A DNA stretch of 64,000 bases from an uncultured Endomicrobiia bacterium. Its GTDB lineage: Bacteria > Elusimicrobiota > Endomicrobiia > DTEH01. The notes under the pieces were generated by a model, which worked only from the letters and a program-made list of their open reading frames with translations, searched no databases and was not told the origin of the DNA. Shown piece by piece: positions 9,341 to 18,370 of this stretch. The stretch lies in assembly GCA_937928765.1 (NCBI GenBank), contig CALFVX010000012.1:1-64000 (forward strand). The letters run 5' to 3'. The first letter of the stretch is position 1, and each line of letters opens with the position of its first letter. Made by a program: the position numbers and the translations under genes.

Positions 9341-9347
9341 TCTATTT

Positions 9348-9977
9348 ATGAAAACAAAAAAATTTATTATTTTATTTATACTTTTGTACTCTTTGTGTTG
9401 TGAAACTTTTGGTAGTTTTAGAAAAGACATTAATCAGGGAAATAAATTTTTTTATAAAAAACAGTATGATAAAGCCCAACAAAAATATGATTCTGCTGAA
9501 ATTAAAAAACCTAATTCTTCTGTTGTATATTATAACAGGGCAAACAATTTTTATAAACAACAATTGTATGAACAGGCAATAAAAGAATATCAAAAATCTT
9601 TGGGGCTTACAAAAGATAAAAATTTAAAGTCAAAGATTTTCTACAATATGGGAAATACATATCTAAAACTTGGTGATACCCAAAAAGCTAAAGAATCTTA
9701 TAAACAAGCACTGATAAACAATCCTTATGACGAAGATACTAAATATAACTTGCAGTATGCTTTGATAGAATTGCAAAATCAAATAAAAAATACTAGACAA
9801 CAAGAAAAAAATAACCATCAAAAAAACAAAAACCAATCTGAGAAACAACAAAGATATATGTCAGAACAAGATGTGCAAAGATTAATAGAATCTGTAGTTC
9901 AACAACAAAAGGATAAGTTAAAAGATGTCTTAAAACCACAAAAACCAAAATTACCTGAAGTAGAGAAAGATTGGTAA
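9348..9977 (+). CDS. batC: BatC, TPR protein
   Basis: A 209-residue exported protein: signal peptide over residues 1-22, then tetratricopeptide repeats (SSVVYYNRANNFYKQQLYEQ, then KIFYNMGNTYLKLGDTQKAK and NPYDEDTKYNLQYAL), and a glutamine/lysine-rich charged tail ending PKLPEVEKDW. This is the BatC pattern, a periplasmic TPR scaffold for the BatA/B complex. It starts eight bases after batB. The tail is low-complexity and probably disordered. Confidence 0.85.
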   Translation: MKTKKFIILFILLYSLCCETFGSFRKDINQGNKFFYKKQYDKAQQKYDSAEIKKPNSSVVYYNRANNFYKQQLYEQAIKEYQKSLGLTKDKNLKSKIFYNMGNTYLKLGDTQKAKESYKQALINNPYDEDTKYNLQYALIELQNQIKNTRQQEKNNHQKNKNQSEKQQRYMSEQDVQRLIESVVQQQKDKLKDVLKPQKPKLPEVEKDW

Positions 9978-9998
9978 AAAATTTTAAAAACAAAATTT

Positions 9999-11783
9999 AT
10001 GAAAAATAAATTTGTTATTTTTATATTTTTACTAAATTTAACTTTGAAACTTTTTTCAGATATTACCATCTCTGCTTCTGTAGACAAAAATGTAGTTTCT
10101 TTAGCAGACCAGATTACATTGAAAGTTATAGTGTCTGGGGACATAGCTAATATTCCACAACCACAAATTCCTAATATTTCTGATTTCCAGATATATTCCT
10201 CTGGAAGATCACAAAATATTTCTATCGTAAACGGCCAGATAAGTTCTTCAGTAAGTTTCAGTTATGTGCTTTCTCCTAGAAAAATTGGTGAGTTTGAAAT
10301 TCCACCGATAAAAGTTGAATACAAAGGACAACTTTATCAAACAGAACCTATAAAAATTAAAGTTGAAAAATCACAAACTTCACAGCAACCTCAATCACAA
10401 AAACAGATACCATTACAAGAAAATGTCTATAAAGGTAAAAAAAGAGATATTTTTGTTGAAACATCTGTTGATAAAAAAACAGCATATGTAAATGAACAAA
10501 TAACGCTTACTTTTAGATTTTATACAAAGATAAATCTTTTATCTCAACCACAATATTCACCACCAGATACTACAGGGTTCATTTCTGAAGATTTGCCTCC
10601 ACAAAGAAATTATTACACAACTATTGATGCTGAGAGATATTATGTTTCAGAAATAAAAACAGCGTTATTTGCTGTGTCTTCTGGAAAATTTGTAATAGGT
10701 CCGGCTGTTTTAAGATGTACAATTGAAGATTTTGATATAAACGACTTTTTCTCAGAAAAGTTTTTTAGAAGATTTTTCTTACAAGGCAAAGAGATAGTTT
10801 TAAAATCAGAGCCAATAGAAATAAATGTTTTAGAATTACCACAACCTCAACCAAAGATGTTTTCCGGTAATGTGGGCAATTTTAATATAGAAGTTACGAT
10901 AGATAAAAATGAACTGCAACAAAATGAAACAACTTTTTTAAATATAAAAATTCTTGGTACGGGGAATATAAAATCTATAGTATTTTCAAAATCTTTAATA
11001 GAAGAAATTTTGGGTAATAATTTTTTGGTTTATGAACCAATATCTTCTTTTGATATCAAAAAAGAAAATTATTTAGTTAAAGGTACAAAAACTTTTAAAG
11101 TTCCTATTTCAGCTATTGTTTTAGGGAAAATAAAGGTCCCAGAAATAAAATTTGTATTTTTTAATCCACAACATAAAAAATATGATGTTGTCTATAGTAA
11201 ACCATTAGAGATTAATGTTTTACCAAAAAAAGTTGTTAGATCTTCGTTAGGTGAAAAATATTATAAAGAACAAGAATTAAAGAAAATTGAGTTAGAAGAT
11301 ATAAGATATTTAAAGACAACTTTTAGAACTAAAAAAATATTTTTCAACCAAAGACTTTATATTTATATTCAGTTATTACCTTTATTTTTATGGTTATTTT
11401 TTAGTGGATATAGAATTTATAGATTAAATACATTAAAAAATATAAAAAAGTATCGTTTTACAAAAGCTTTAAAGAATGCTAAAAATGAAATTAAAAAAAT
11501 TAAAAAAGATAATGATTTTATAGAAAAGATTTATGATGTTGTTTTAGTTTATTTATCAGATAAAATGTTTGTTTCTAAAGAAGCATTAAGTATTGAAAGT
11601 ATTAAAAAATTTTTTGAAGGTAAGATAGACAGTAAAACATATGAGGAACTAATTTCTTTGTGGGATAAACTAAATTTTTACCGTTTTGCTCCAACAAAGT
11701 CGAAAGATTTAGATTTCAACTATTTAGTTAACGAAACTGTTAATGTTTTAGAAAAACTTGATTATGAGATACAAAAAATATAG
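9999..11783 (+). CDS. batD: BatD, oxygen-tolerance family protein
   Basis: A 594-residue protein with a signal peptide (about 20 residues), tandem Ig-like beta domains in the periplasm (starting ITISASVDKNVVSLADQITL; a second at DIFVETSVDKKTAYVNEQI), one membrane helix near residue 460 and a cytoplasmic helical tail. The duplicated VDKN/VDKK...ITL repeats are typical of BatD. The end overlaps the start of the next gene by about 20 bases, so the two are translationally linked. Confidence 0.88.
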   Translation: MKNKFVIFIFLLNLTLKLFSDITISASVDKNVVSLADQITLKVIVSGDIANIPQPQIPNISDFQIYSSGRSQNISIVNGQISSSVSFSYVLSPRKIGEFEIPPIKVEYKGQLYQTEPIKIKVEKSQTSQQPQSQKQIPLQENVYKGKKRDIFVETSVDKKTAYVNEQITLTFRFYTKINLLSQPQYSPPDTTGFISEDLPPQRNYYTTIDAERYYVSEIKTALFAVSSGKFVIGPAVLRCTIEDFDINDFFSEKFFRRFFLQGKEIVLKSEPIEINVLELPQPQPKMFSGNVGNFNIEVTIDKNELQQNETTFLNIKILGTGNIKSIVFSKSLIEEILGNNFLVYEPISSFDIKKENYLVKGTKTFKVPISAIVLGKIKVPEIKFVFFNPQHKKYDVVYSKPLEINVLPKKVVRSSLGEKYYKEQELKKIELEDIRYLKTTFRTKKIFFNQRLYIYIQLLPLFLWLFFSGYRIYRLNTLKNIKKYRFTKALKNAKNEIKKIKKDNDFIEKIYDVVLVYLSDKMFVSKEALSIESIKKFFEGKIDSKTYEELISLWDKLNFYRFAPTKSKDLDFNYLVNETVNVLEKLDYEIQKI

Positions 11784-12540
11784 AATAAAAAATGCAATGT
11801 TTATAATATGGATTTTTGTTTTTTTAAATTTTTTATTTTCTGATGACAATATTTATTTAGATAAGTTGTTTAAAGAAGCAGTTGAGTTTTATAACAAAAC
11901 AGACTTTGTATCTTCAGAAAGTAGGTTTTTAGATATTTTAGAGATATTAAAGTCTAAAAAAAAAGTTTCCTTTGAGGTTTTTTATAATTTAGGTAATTGT
12001 TATTATAGACAAAACAAATTAGGTCTTGCAAGATATTATTATGAACTTGCAAAAAGTGTGAATTATCATAATCCTGATGTAAACTATAATCTTAAATTTA
12101 TTAAAAAAATTACGAATAATACTTTGGAAGGAGGATTTTTAGACTTAATAATAGAGATTCTCTCTTTTAAAGAATTACTTGTATTATTTTTTGTTTTTAA
12201 TTTTTTATTTTTTAGTAGTTTGATTTTAGAAAATTTTATCACTTCTGGCGTTATAAGTTGGATTAAAAGATTTTCTTTAGTGTTTTTTGTAATTTTTTCA
12301 TATTTGTCTTTAATAAGTTATACAAAAGAAACTAAAAATATAGGTATTATTGTTGAAACAACACATTTGTTATCTGCTCCGGAAGAAAATGAATTTGTGA
12401 GATCTGTAGATTTGTATGAAGCTAAAAAAGTTGTTGTTTTATCAGAAAAAGATGATTATTTTGCAGTATATTTGCCACAGGATAAAATTCAAGGTTGGGT
12501 TAAAAAAGATAAGGTTAAGAAATTAAAAATTTACAGTTGA
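11764..12540 (+). CDS. batE: BatE-like TPR and SH3-type protein
   Basis: The product has a signal anchor, TPR-like repeats (VFYNLGNCYYRQNKLGLAR and a following YELAKSVNYHNPDVNYNLKF), two membrane helices (about 125-185) and a C-terminal SH3-like domain (LLSAPEENEF ... IQGWVKKDKVKKL). That is the BatE architecture. I prefer the ATG at 11764 (258 residues); a TTG at 11758 and an ATG at 11797 are also in frame, and the last one would still leave a signal sequence. It closes the Bat locus. Confidence 0.8.
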   Translation: MRYKKYRIKNAMFIIWIFVFLNFLFSDDNIYLDKLFKEAVEFYNKTDFVSSESRFLDILEILKSKKKVSFEVFYNLGNCYYRQNKLGLARYYYELAKSVNYHNPDVNYNLKFIKKITNNTLEGGFLDLIIEILSFKELLVLFFVFNFLFFSSLILENFITSGVISWIKRFSLVFFVIFSYLSLISYTKETKNIGIIVETTHLLSAPEENEFVRSVDLYEAKKVVVLSEKDDYFAVYLPQDKIQGWVKKDKVKKLKIYS

Positions 12541-12545
12541 TTTTT

Positions 12546-13031
12546 ATGAATATTTTATTTGCACCGTGGAGAATAAAGTTTGTGAAACAATGTAAGAAAA
12601 AAAAGGGGTGTATTTTTTGTGATAAAATAAAGTCAAAAAATGATAAAAAAAATTATGTTTTGTATAGAGGTGAGTATAGTTTTGTAATGTTAAATATTTA
12701 TCCTTATACAAACGCACATTTGATGGTGGCACCATATAGACATATAGATAATTTGAATGATTTGTCTTCTGAAGAGCTGTACGAACTTTTTGATTTAACT
12801 CGTAAGATGGTGAAAATTCTTAAAATTACACACAATATTGATGGATGCAACATAGGAATTAATTTAGGCAAAGCAGCAGGTGCTGGTGTAGAAAAACATC
12901 TTCATATTCATATTGTTCCACGATGGTTCGGAGATACAAATTTTTTGCCTATTATGGGGAAAACAAAAGTTATCCCTGAGAGTTTAGATAATACATATAA
13001 CACTTTAATAAAGGAGGTGGAAAAATTGTGA
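12546..13031 (+). CDS. HIT-family nucleotide hydrolase/phosphorylase
   Basis: A 161-residue histidine-triad protein. The catalytic HxHxH signature is HLHIHIVPRW (His118, 120, 122), and the N-terminal CIFC (Cys22, Cys25) with the APWR start matches the Zn-bearing branch that includes mycobacterial Ap4A phosphorylase. Substrates in this branch are dinucleoside polyphosphates such as Ap4A; that is inferred. The in-frame TTG at 12537 overlaps the BatE stop, but the ATG at 12546 begins the family-typical MNILFAPWR. The stop overlaps the next small gene's GTG. Confidence 0.9.
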   Translation: MNILFAPWRIKFVKQCKKKKGCIFCDKIKSKNDKKNYVLYRGEYSFVMLNIYPYTNAHLMVAPYRHIDNLNDLSSEELYELFDLTRKMVKILKITHNIDGCNIGINLGKAAGAGVEKHLHIHIVPRWFGDTNFLPIMGKTKVIPESLDNTYNTLIKEVEKL

Positions 13032-13138
13032 CACATAGATGTAAAAGTAAACAAAAACGAAGAAAAATTGAGATACAAAGAAAATGGAAACAAAGGTTAA
13101 AAAGAAAAAAGATATCACAAAAACAACAAAATCAATAA
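13028..13138 (+). CDS. Tiny highly basic protein (36 residues)
   Basis: A GTG at 13028 overlaps the HIT stop (GTGA) and is preceded at 13011-13018 by AAAGGAGG-like sequence, one of the best ribosome binding sites in the window, about eight bases from the start. The product (MTHRCKSKQKRRK, then IEIQRKWKQRLKRKK) has about fifteen Lys/Arg in 36 residues and one Cys. That is typical of ribosome-associated or RNA-binding small proteins, such as the KRRHK-type bS22/AURKAIP1-like peptides, but I cannot name a family. Composition is coherent to the TAA at 13136-13138. Confidence 0.6.
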   Translation: MTHRCKSKQKRRKIEIQRKWKQRLKRKKISQKQQNQ

Positions 13139-13186
13139 CACTAACAACAATCACAGCAATAAAATAAATAATTTAACTAAATAACT

Positions 13187-13960
13187 ATGAAGAAAAATTT
13201 ACAATATCATATTGGTTTAAAAAATGGTGATATAGGAAAATATATTTTACTTCCTGGAGATCCTCAAAGGACACAGTTAATTGCAGAATTTTTTGATAAA
13301 GCAGAAGAAGTTGCTTTTAATAGAGAATTTAGAACTTTTAGAGGGTATATTACTGGTTTTAACGGAAAAAAGATAAAAGTTTCAACAACATCTACTGGGA
13401 TTGGATGTCCATCTGCTGCAATTTGTATTGAAGAATTAGCTAATATTGGTGGAGAAGTTTTTATTCGTGTAGGTACTGCTGGTTCTTTACAAAGAGATGT
13501 TAAAATAGGAGATTTAGTTATTACAACAGCATCAGTAAGAGAAGAAGGTACTTCAAGACAATATGTGCCATTATCTTATCCTGCAGTTGCAGATATAGAT
13601 GTTGTAAATTCTTTGGTTAATGCTGCTAAAAAATTAAATTTTAACTATCATACAGGGATTGTTCATTGTAAAGATGCCTTTTATACAGAAAATTTTTCTT
13701 ATAAATTTTTTTTACCTTTGAAAGAATATAACGAGACATTATGGAAAGTATGGCAAAGAAGTAATGTTTTGGCAACATCTATGGAATCATCAGCACTTTT
13801 TGTTATAGGAAGTATAAGAAAGCTTAAGGTAGGCGAAGTACTAGCAATTATAGGGTCAACTTGTTTTAATAAACCTATTGTAAAAAAAGTAGGCATAAAA
13901 GAAGCAATAAAAGTAGCTATTGAAGCAGTAAAAATTTTAGATTTTTCTGAAACCAAATAG
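13187..13960 (+). CDS. udp: Uridine phosphorylase-type nucleoside phosphorylase
   Basis: A 257-residue member of the NP-I phosphorylase family. Seen: the phosphate-site LLPGDPQR near residue 20, FRTFRGYITGFNGK, the glycine-rich core TSTGIGCPSAAICIEEL, VRVGTAGS-like FIRVGTAGSLQ, and SMESSALF (the ribose-binding Met-Glu-Ser). TASVREEGTSRQYVPLSYPA is the uridine phosphorylase type rather than the purine type. It would split uridine to uracil and ribose-1-phosphate in pyrimidine salvage. Start is ATG without a clear ribosome binding site. Confidence 0.8.
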   Translation: MKKNLQYHIGLKNGDIGKYILLPGDPQRTQLIAEFFDKAEEVAFNREFRTFRGYITGFNGKKIKVSTTSTGIGCPSAAICIEELANIGGEVFIRVGTAGSLQRDVKIGDLVITTASVREEGTSRQYVPLSYPAVADIDVVNSLVNAAKKLNFNYHTGIVHCKDAFYTENFSYKFFLPLKEYNETLWKVWQRSNVLATSMESSALFVIGSIRKLKVGEVLAIIGSTCFNKPIVKKVGIKEAIKVAIEAVKILDFSETK

Positions 13961-13968
13961 AATAATGT

Positions 13969-13993
13969 TATATCTAAAAATTTAATAGATATA
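13969..13993 (+). terminator. Weak inverted repeat after udp
   Basis: TATATCT (13969-13975) and AGATATA (13987-13993) are perfect 7-base arms around 11 bases, followed by TTTTTCT. It lies between udp and grpE and could be a weak terminator or an operator for the grpE-dnaK unit. The arms contain one G/C pair only, so it may be chance in this AT-rich DNA. Confidence 0.3.
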
Positions 13994-14013
13994 TTTTTCT
14001 AAAGGATTTAACT

Positions 14014-14694
14014 ATGAGCAAAAAATCTAATAATGAGGTTGAAGAAGTTTTAAATTTATCCCGTGAAGAAAAAATTAATGAACAAGAATTGTTAAAACAA
14101 TCTATTGATGAAAAAAATAAAATTATAGAAGAACAAAAAAAACTCATTTCTGATTTAGAGAATAAAAATAAGGATTTATATAAACAGATACTTTCATTAA
14201 AAGCAGAGTTTGATAATTTCAGGAAAAGAACTGAAAAAGAAAAACAAAAAAAATTTTTTTTAGGCAAAGTTGATGTATTAGAAAAAATTATTTCTTTATA
14301 CGAAATGTTTTCTTATGCAGTTGAAAGCATAAAAAATATAGAGAAGCAAAATAATGTAAATTCTGAACTTAGCCAAATAACAGAAGGGATTAAACTTTTA
14401 TATAAAGAATTTGAAAACTTTTTTGTTAAAGAAAATATTGAAAAAATTGATTGTTTAAATAAAAAATTTGACCATTTATATAATGAAGTTGTAGAGTATG
14501 AAGAAAATGATGATAAAGAAGAAGGAACAATAATAGAGGTTGTGTCGTCAGGATATGTAATTAAAGATGAGGATGGTGAGTATGTGTTAAGGCCTGCAAA
14601 AGTTAAGGTTGTAAAAAATAAAATTGGACTTAAAGATGAAATGAAAGATGAAAAAATTGAAACTAACGATACTTTTTCTACATCTAATGAATAG
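14014..14694 (+). CDS. grpE: GrpE, nucleotide exchange factor for DnaK
   Basis: A 226-residue protein with a long N-terminal coiled coil (KQSIDEKNKIIEEQKKLISD), the GrpE core LKAEFDNFRKRTEKEKQ, and the C-terminal beta-wing end with GYVIKDEDGEYVLRPAKVKV. GrpE releases ADP from DnaK. It is placed 105 bases before dnaK; no hrcA or dnaJ is adjacent. A weak AAAGGA precedes the ATG. The C-terminal acidic/Thr-Ser tail is long. Confidence 0.95.
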   Translation: MSKKSNNEVEEVLNLSREEKINEQELLKQSIDEKNKIIEEQKKLISDLENKNKDLYKQILSLKAEFDNFRKRTEKEKQKKFFLGKVDVLEKIISLYEMFSYAVESIKNIEKQNNVNSELSQITEGIKLLYKEFENFFVKENIEKIDCLNKKFDHLYNEVVEYEENDDKEEGTIIEVVSSGYVIKDEDGEYVLRPAKVKVVKNKIGLKDEMKDEKIETNDTFSTSNE

Positions 14695-14799
14695 GAAGAA
14701 ATTAATTCTTAAGCAGAATTTAAAATGAAAAAAGTGAAAAACTGAAAGGATAATTAGGTTAAAGCAACTAAAAAATCTTTTATTAGGAGGTTAAAAACT

Positions 14800-16716
14800 A
14801 TGGCAAAAATTATAGGTATTGATTTAGGAACCTCAAACTCTGCTGCTGCAGTGTTGGAAGGAGGTAAACCCACAATAATTCCTGCAGCAGAAGGCACTAC
14901 AATTGGTGGTAAAGCATTTCCGTCATATGTAGCATTTACAAGAGATGGCCAACTTTTAGTAGGAGAACCTGCAAGAAGACAGGCAGTATCTAATCCTGAA
15001 GGTACTGTTTATGCGTTTAAACGCAAGATGGGAACAGATTATAAGTATAAAATCTACTCTAAGGAATATACTCCACAACAACTTTCAGCATTTTTGCTAC
15101 AAAAAATCAAGCGCGATGCTGAAGCTTTCCTAGGAGATAAAGTAGAAAAAGCAGTAATAACTGTTCCAGCATATTTTAATGATAATCAAAGACAGGCGAC
15201 AAAAGATGCTGGTGCTATTGCTGGACTTGAAGTTGTAAGAATTATAAACGAACCGACTGCTGCATGTCTTGCTTATGGTATAGACAAAGCTGCTCATGAA
15301 GAAAAAATTTTAGTTTTTGACTTAGGTGGAGGAACATTAGATGTTACAATAATGAGATTTTGGGAAGTTTCTGGTGCGAAAAGTTTTGATGTAATATCTA
15401 CTGCTGGTGATACACAACTTGGTGGTACTGATATGGATAACGCATTGATAGAATATATAGTTGAACAGTTTAGAAAAGAAACCGGTATTGAATTAAGAAA
15501 TGATAAAATGGCAATGCAAAGAATAAGGGAAGCTGCTGAAAAAGCTAAAATTGAACTTTCAAGTGTTCTTGAAACAGATATAAACTTACCGTTTATTACA
15601 GCAGATGCTTCAGGTCCTAAACATTTAACTATGAAGATTACCCGTGCTACACTTGAACAACTTGTCAAACCTATAGTTGAAAGATGTGCAAAGTCTATTG
15701 ATCAAGCAATTGAAGATGCCAAATCAAAATCTACAAGTGGAATAAATTCAATAAAAGATATTACAAGAATAATTCCCGTAGGAGGGCCTACAAGAATGCC
15801 TATAGTGATAAAATTTTTAGAAGATTATATTGGTAGGAAAGTAGAACGTGGTATTGATCCTATGGAATGTGTAGCATTAGGTGCTGCAATTGAAGCAGGC
15901 ATTATTGGTGGTGAAGTTAAGGATATTGTGCATTTAGATGTCACTCCTTTATCTTTGGGAGTTGAAACATTAGGTGGTGTGTTTACAAAATTGATTGAAA
16001 GAAACACAACAATTCCTACAAAAAGGTCAGAAATATTTACAACTGCTACTGATAATCAAACTTCGGTAGAGGTTCATGTTTTGCAAGGAGAACGTCCTTT
16101 AGCAAAAGACAATACTTCTTTAGGAAAATTTTTTCTGGAAGGTATTCCGCCTGCACCTCGTGGTGTACCAAGAATTGAAGTTACTTTTGATATTGACGAA
16201 AATGGTATATTACATGTTTCTGCAAAAGATTTAGGTACAGGAAAAGAACAATCAATTCGTATAACTGCACCCCAGAAACTCTCAAAAGAAGAAATTGACA
16301 AAATGATAAAAGAAGCTGAACGGTTTGCAGAAGAAGATAAAAAACGTAAAGAACTTATTGAAGAAAGAAATAATCTTGATGGTATAATATATACAACTGA
16401 AAAATCGTTAAGAGAATATGGAGATAAACTTACACAGGAAGAACGTCTTGAGATAGAACGTGCATTAAATGAAGCAAAAGAAAAGTTAAAATCTGAAGAT
16501 ATTAATGAAATAAGAAGAGCAAAAGATGAGTTAATTAGAAAATCTCATAAATTAGGCGAGGTGGTGTATAAAGAAGCTCAACAAAAATCACAACAACAAT
16601 CATCTACTCAAGGATATACTTCTAGTAGTGCTAACAATACTTCGCAATCAACTGATAGTCAATCAAGTAAAAATGACAAAGGTGAAGTAATTGATGCTGA
16701 CTATAAAGAAAGTTAA
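14800..16716 (+). CDS. dnaK: DnaK (Hsp70) chaperone
   Basis: A full-length 638-residue Hsp70. The start [20 protein letters not shown] holds the phosphate-1 loop, [10 protein letters not shown] the phosphate-2 loop, and VGGPTRMP the adenosine motif; the substrate-binding domain is seen at [13 protein letters not shown] and the C-terminus ends in a flexible Ser/Gln/Thr stretch before DADYKES. It refolds and protects proteins with GrpE and a J-protein. TTAGGAGG about ten bases ahead is a strong ribosome binding site. No CIRCE element is seen upstream, so any heat regulation is by other means. Confidence 0.98.
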   Translation: MAKIIGIDLGTSNSAAAVLEGGKPTIIPAAEGTTIGGKAFPSYVAFTRDGQLLVGEPARRQAVSNPEGTVYAFKRKMGTDYKYKIYSKEYTPQQLSAFLLQKIKRDAEAFLGDKVEKAVITVPAYFNDNQRQATKDAGAIAGLEVVRIINEPTAACLAYGIDKAAHEEKILVFDLGGGTLDVTIMRFWEVSGAKSFDVISTAGDTQLGGTDMDNALIEYIVEQFRKETGIELRNDKMAMQRIREAAEKAKIELSSVLETDINLPFITADASGPKHLTMKITRATLEQLVKPIVERCAKSIDQAIEDAKSKSTSGINSIKDITRIIPVGGPTRMPIVIKFLEDYIGRKVERGIDPMECVALGAAIEAGIIGGEVKDIVHLDVTPLSLGVETLGGVFTKLIERNTTIPTKRSEIFTTATDNQTSVEVHVLQGERPLAKDNTSLGKFFLEGIPPAPRGVPRIEVTFDIDENGILHVSAKDLGTGKEQSIRITAPQKLSKEEIDKMIKEAERFAEEDKKRKELIEERNNLDGIIYTTEKSLREYGDKLTQEERLEIERALNEAKEKLKSEDINEIRRAKDELIRKSHKLGEVVYKEAQQKSQQQSSTQGYTSSSANNTSQSTDSQSSKNDKGEVIDADYKES

Positions 16717-16798
16717 AAACTTATCATAAATTTATTTTTATCATATTGTGATTTCAATAAAAATTTTGTATTAAAAATATAAGGTGGTTTGGTTTTTT

Positions 16799-17566
16799 AT
16801 GATAAAAATAATAATAAATGGTGCATTAGGAAAGATGGGTAAAAGAATTATTGAGGTTGCTTTGCAGGATAAAGAGTTAGAAATAACAGGATTAGTAGAT
16901 TTAGAAGAAAAAGATATTAATATTCTTTCAAAGTTTTATAAAGTAACAAATAATATAGAAAAACACATTGATTTATCAGATGTAGTTATAGATTTTTCCT
17001 CTCCTGAAGGGACAATTAATGTTTTAGATATATGTAGAAAATATAAAAAACCTGTAGTTATTGGTACTACTGGCCATAATGAAGAACAAATAAAAAATAT
17101 AGATAATATTTCTAAAAAAATACCAATAGTTTTTTCACCTAATATGAGTTTAGGAGTTAATCTTTTATTTAAACTTGTAGATTTTGTAACAAAAATTTTT
17201 GCAAATAAAGATTATGATATAGAAATTTTGGAAATACACCATAGTAAGAAGAAAGATGCTCCTTCAGGAACAGCAAAAAAAATTATGCAAATAATAAAAA
17301 CTATAAGGCCAGAGACAAATTTTGTTTTTGGCAGAAATGGTATTTTGGCAGAAAGAAATAAGAATGAAGTTGGTGTAAGTGTCATTCGTTGTGGTGATAT
17401 TGTGGGAGAACATATTTTGATTTATTCTACCGAGGGTGAAAAGTTAGAACTAAAGCACACAGCTACTTCAAGAGATACTTTTGCAAAAGGTTCGTTAATT
17501 GCTGCAAAATGGATTGTAGGAAAAAATCCTGGTTTATATAGTATGTTTGATGTGCTAGGAATTTAA
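16799..17566 (+). CDS. dapB: 4-hydroxy-tetrahydrodipicolinate reductase
   Basis: A 255-residue DapB that reduces 4-hydroxy-tetrahydrodipicolinate with NAD(P)H in lysine and diaminopimelate synthesis. The N-terminal Rossmann loop is NGALGKMGKRI, the cofactor end is VIGTTGHNEEQ, and the substrate/catalytic loop is EIHHSKKKDAPSGTAKK with the conserved His pair, Lys and Thr. The in-frame GTG at 16784 is not used, as AAGGTGG at about 16782 serves the ATG at 16799. It stands alone from other dap genes. DAP supports a peptidoglycan wall. Confidence 0.95.
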   Translation: MIKIIINGALGKMGKRIIEVALQDKELEITGLVDLEEKDINILSKFYKVTNNIEKHIDLSDVVIDFSSPEGTINVLDICRKYKKPVVIGTTGHNEEQIKNIDNISKKIPIVFSPNMSLGVNLLFKLVDFVTKIFANKDYDIEILEIHHSKKKDAPSGTAKKIMQIIKTIRPETNFVFGRNGILAERNKNEVGVSVIRCGDIVGEHILIYSTEGEKLELKHTATSRDTFAKGSLIAAKWIVGKNPGLYSMFDVLGI

Positions 17567-17594
17567 ATTTTTTAAGAAATAAGTTATATTAATA

Positions 17595-18359
17595 ATGATT
17601 AAATATGCAAGATTATTATGTGGCAGAAAAGAAGTTTATGCTATTATTAATGACGATAAAACCTTTAAAAAAATCTCACCTTCGTATTTTGTAGATAATT
17701 ATTATGTATCAAAAAGAAACTACAAATTAAACAATAATATCAAATTTTTAACTCCAACTAAACCAACAAAAATAATTTGTTTAGGTTTAAATTATAAAGA
17801 TCATGCTAAAGAACTTAAAATGAAAATTCCTAAAGAACCGATTATTTTTATAAAACCATCATCCTCAATAATTGCTCATAAAGAAAATATAATATATCCA
17901 AATTTTGTAAAACAACTTGATTATGAAGGTGAGGTTGCAGTTGTAATTAAAAAACAAGCAAAAAACATTTCTATTAAAGAAGCTAAAAATTATATTTTAG
18001 GTTATACTTGTTTTAACGATGTTACTGCAAGAGATTTACAAAAGAAAGATATTCAGTGGACACGAGCAAAATCTTTTGATACTTTTGCACCAATTGGTCC
18101 TTATATTTTAGCAGGTATAGACATAGAAAATTTAACTATCAAAACTATATTAAATGGTAAAATTGTGCAAAATTCTAACACTAAAAATATGATTTTTTCT
18201 GTAGATTATGTATTAAGTTTTATCTCAAAAATTATGACATTATATCCACAAGATGTGATTTCTTTAGGTACACCGCCAGGTGTAGGACCTATGAAAAAAG
18301 GAGATACTATAACTGTAAAAATTGAAAATATTTTAGAATTAACAAATTTTGTAAAATAA
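17595..18359 (+). CDS. Fumarylacetoacetate hydrolase (FAH) family protein
   Basis: A 254-residue FAH-superfamily enzyme. Family marks: KIICLGLNYKDHAKEL, PIIFIKPSSSII, the metal-binding LDYEGEVAVVI (Glu pair) and GYTCFNDVTARDLQ, then RAKSFDTFAPIGPYIL and the end SLGTPPGVGPMKKGDTI. FAH proteins include acylpyruvases, 2-hydroxyhepta-2,4-diene-1,7-dioate isomerases and oxaloacetate decarboxylases, so the substrate is open. It starts 28 bases after dapB. Confidence 0.88.
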   Translation: MIKYARLLCGRKEVYAIINDDKTFKKISPSYFVDNYYVSKRNYKLNNNIKFLTPTKPTKIICLGLNYKDHAKELKMKIPKEPIIFIKPSSSIIAHKENIIYPNFVKQLDYEGEVAVVIKKQAKNISIKEAKNYILGYTCFNDVTARDLQKKDIQWTRAKSFDTFAPIGPYILAGIDIENLTIKTILNGKIVQNSNTKNMIFSVDYVLSFISKIMTLYPQDVISLGTPPGVGPMKKGDTITVKIENILELTNFVK

Positions 18360-18370
18360 AATTTAAAATT

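Noticed and set aside
13961-14799. Possible CIRCE heat-shock element around grpE and dnaK
   Set aside because: Neither TTAGCACTC nor GAGTGCTAA nor a close variant is present; only a weak A/T repeat is seen.
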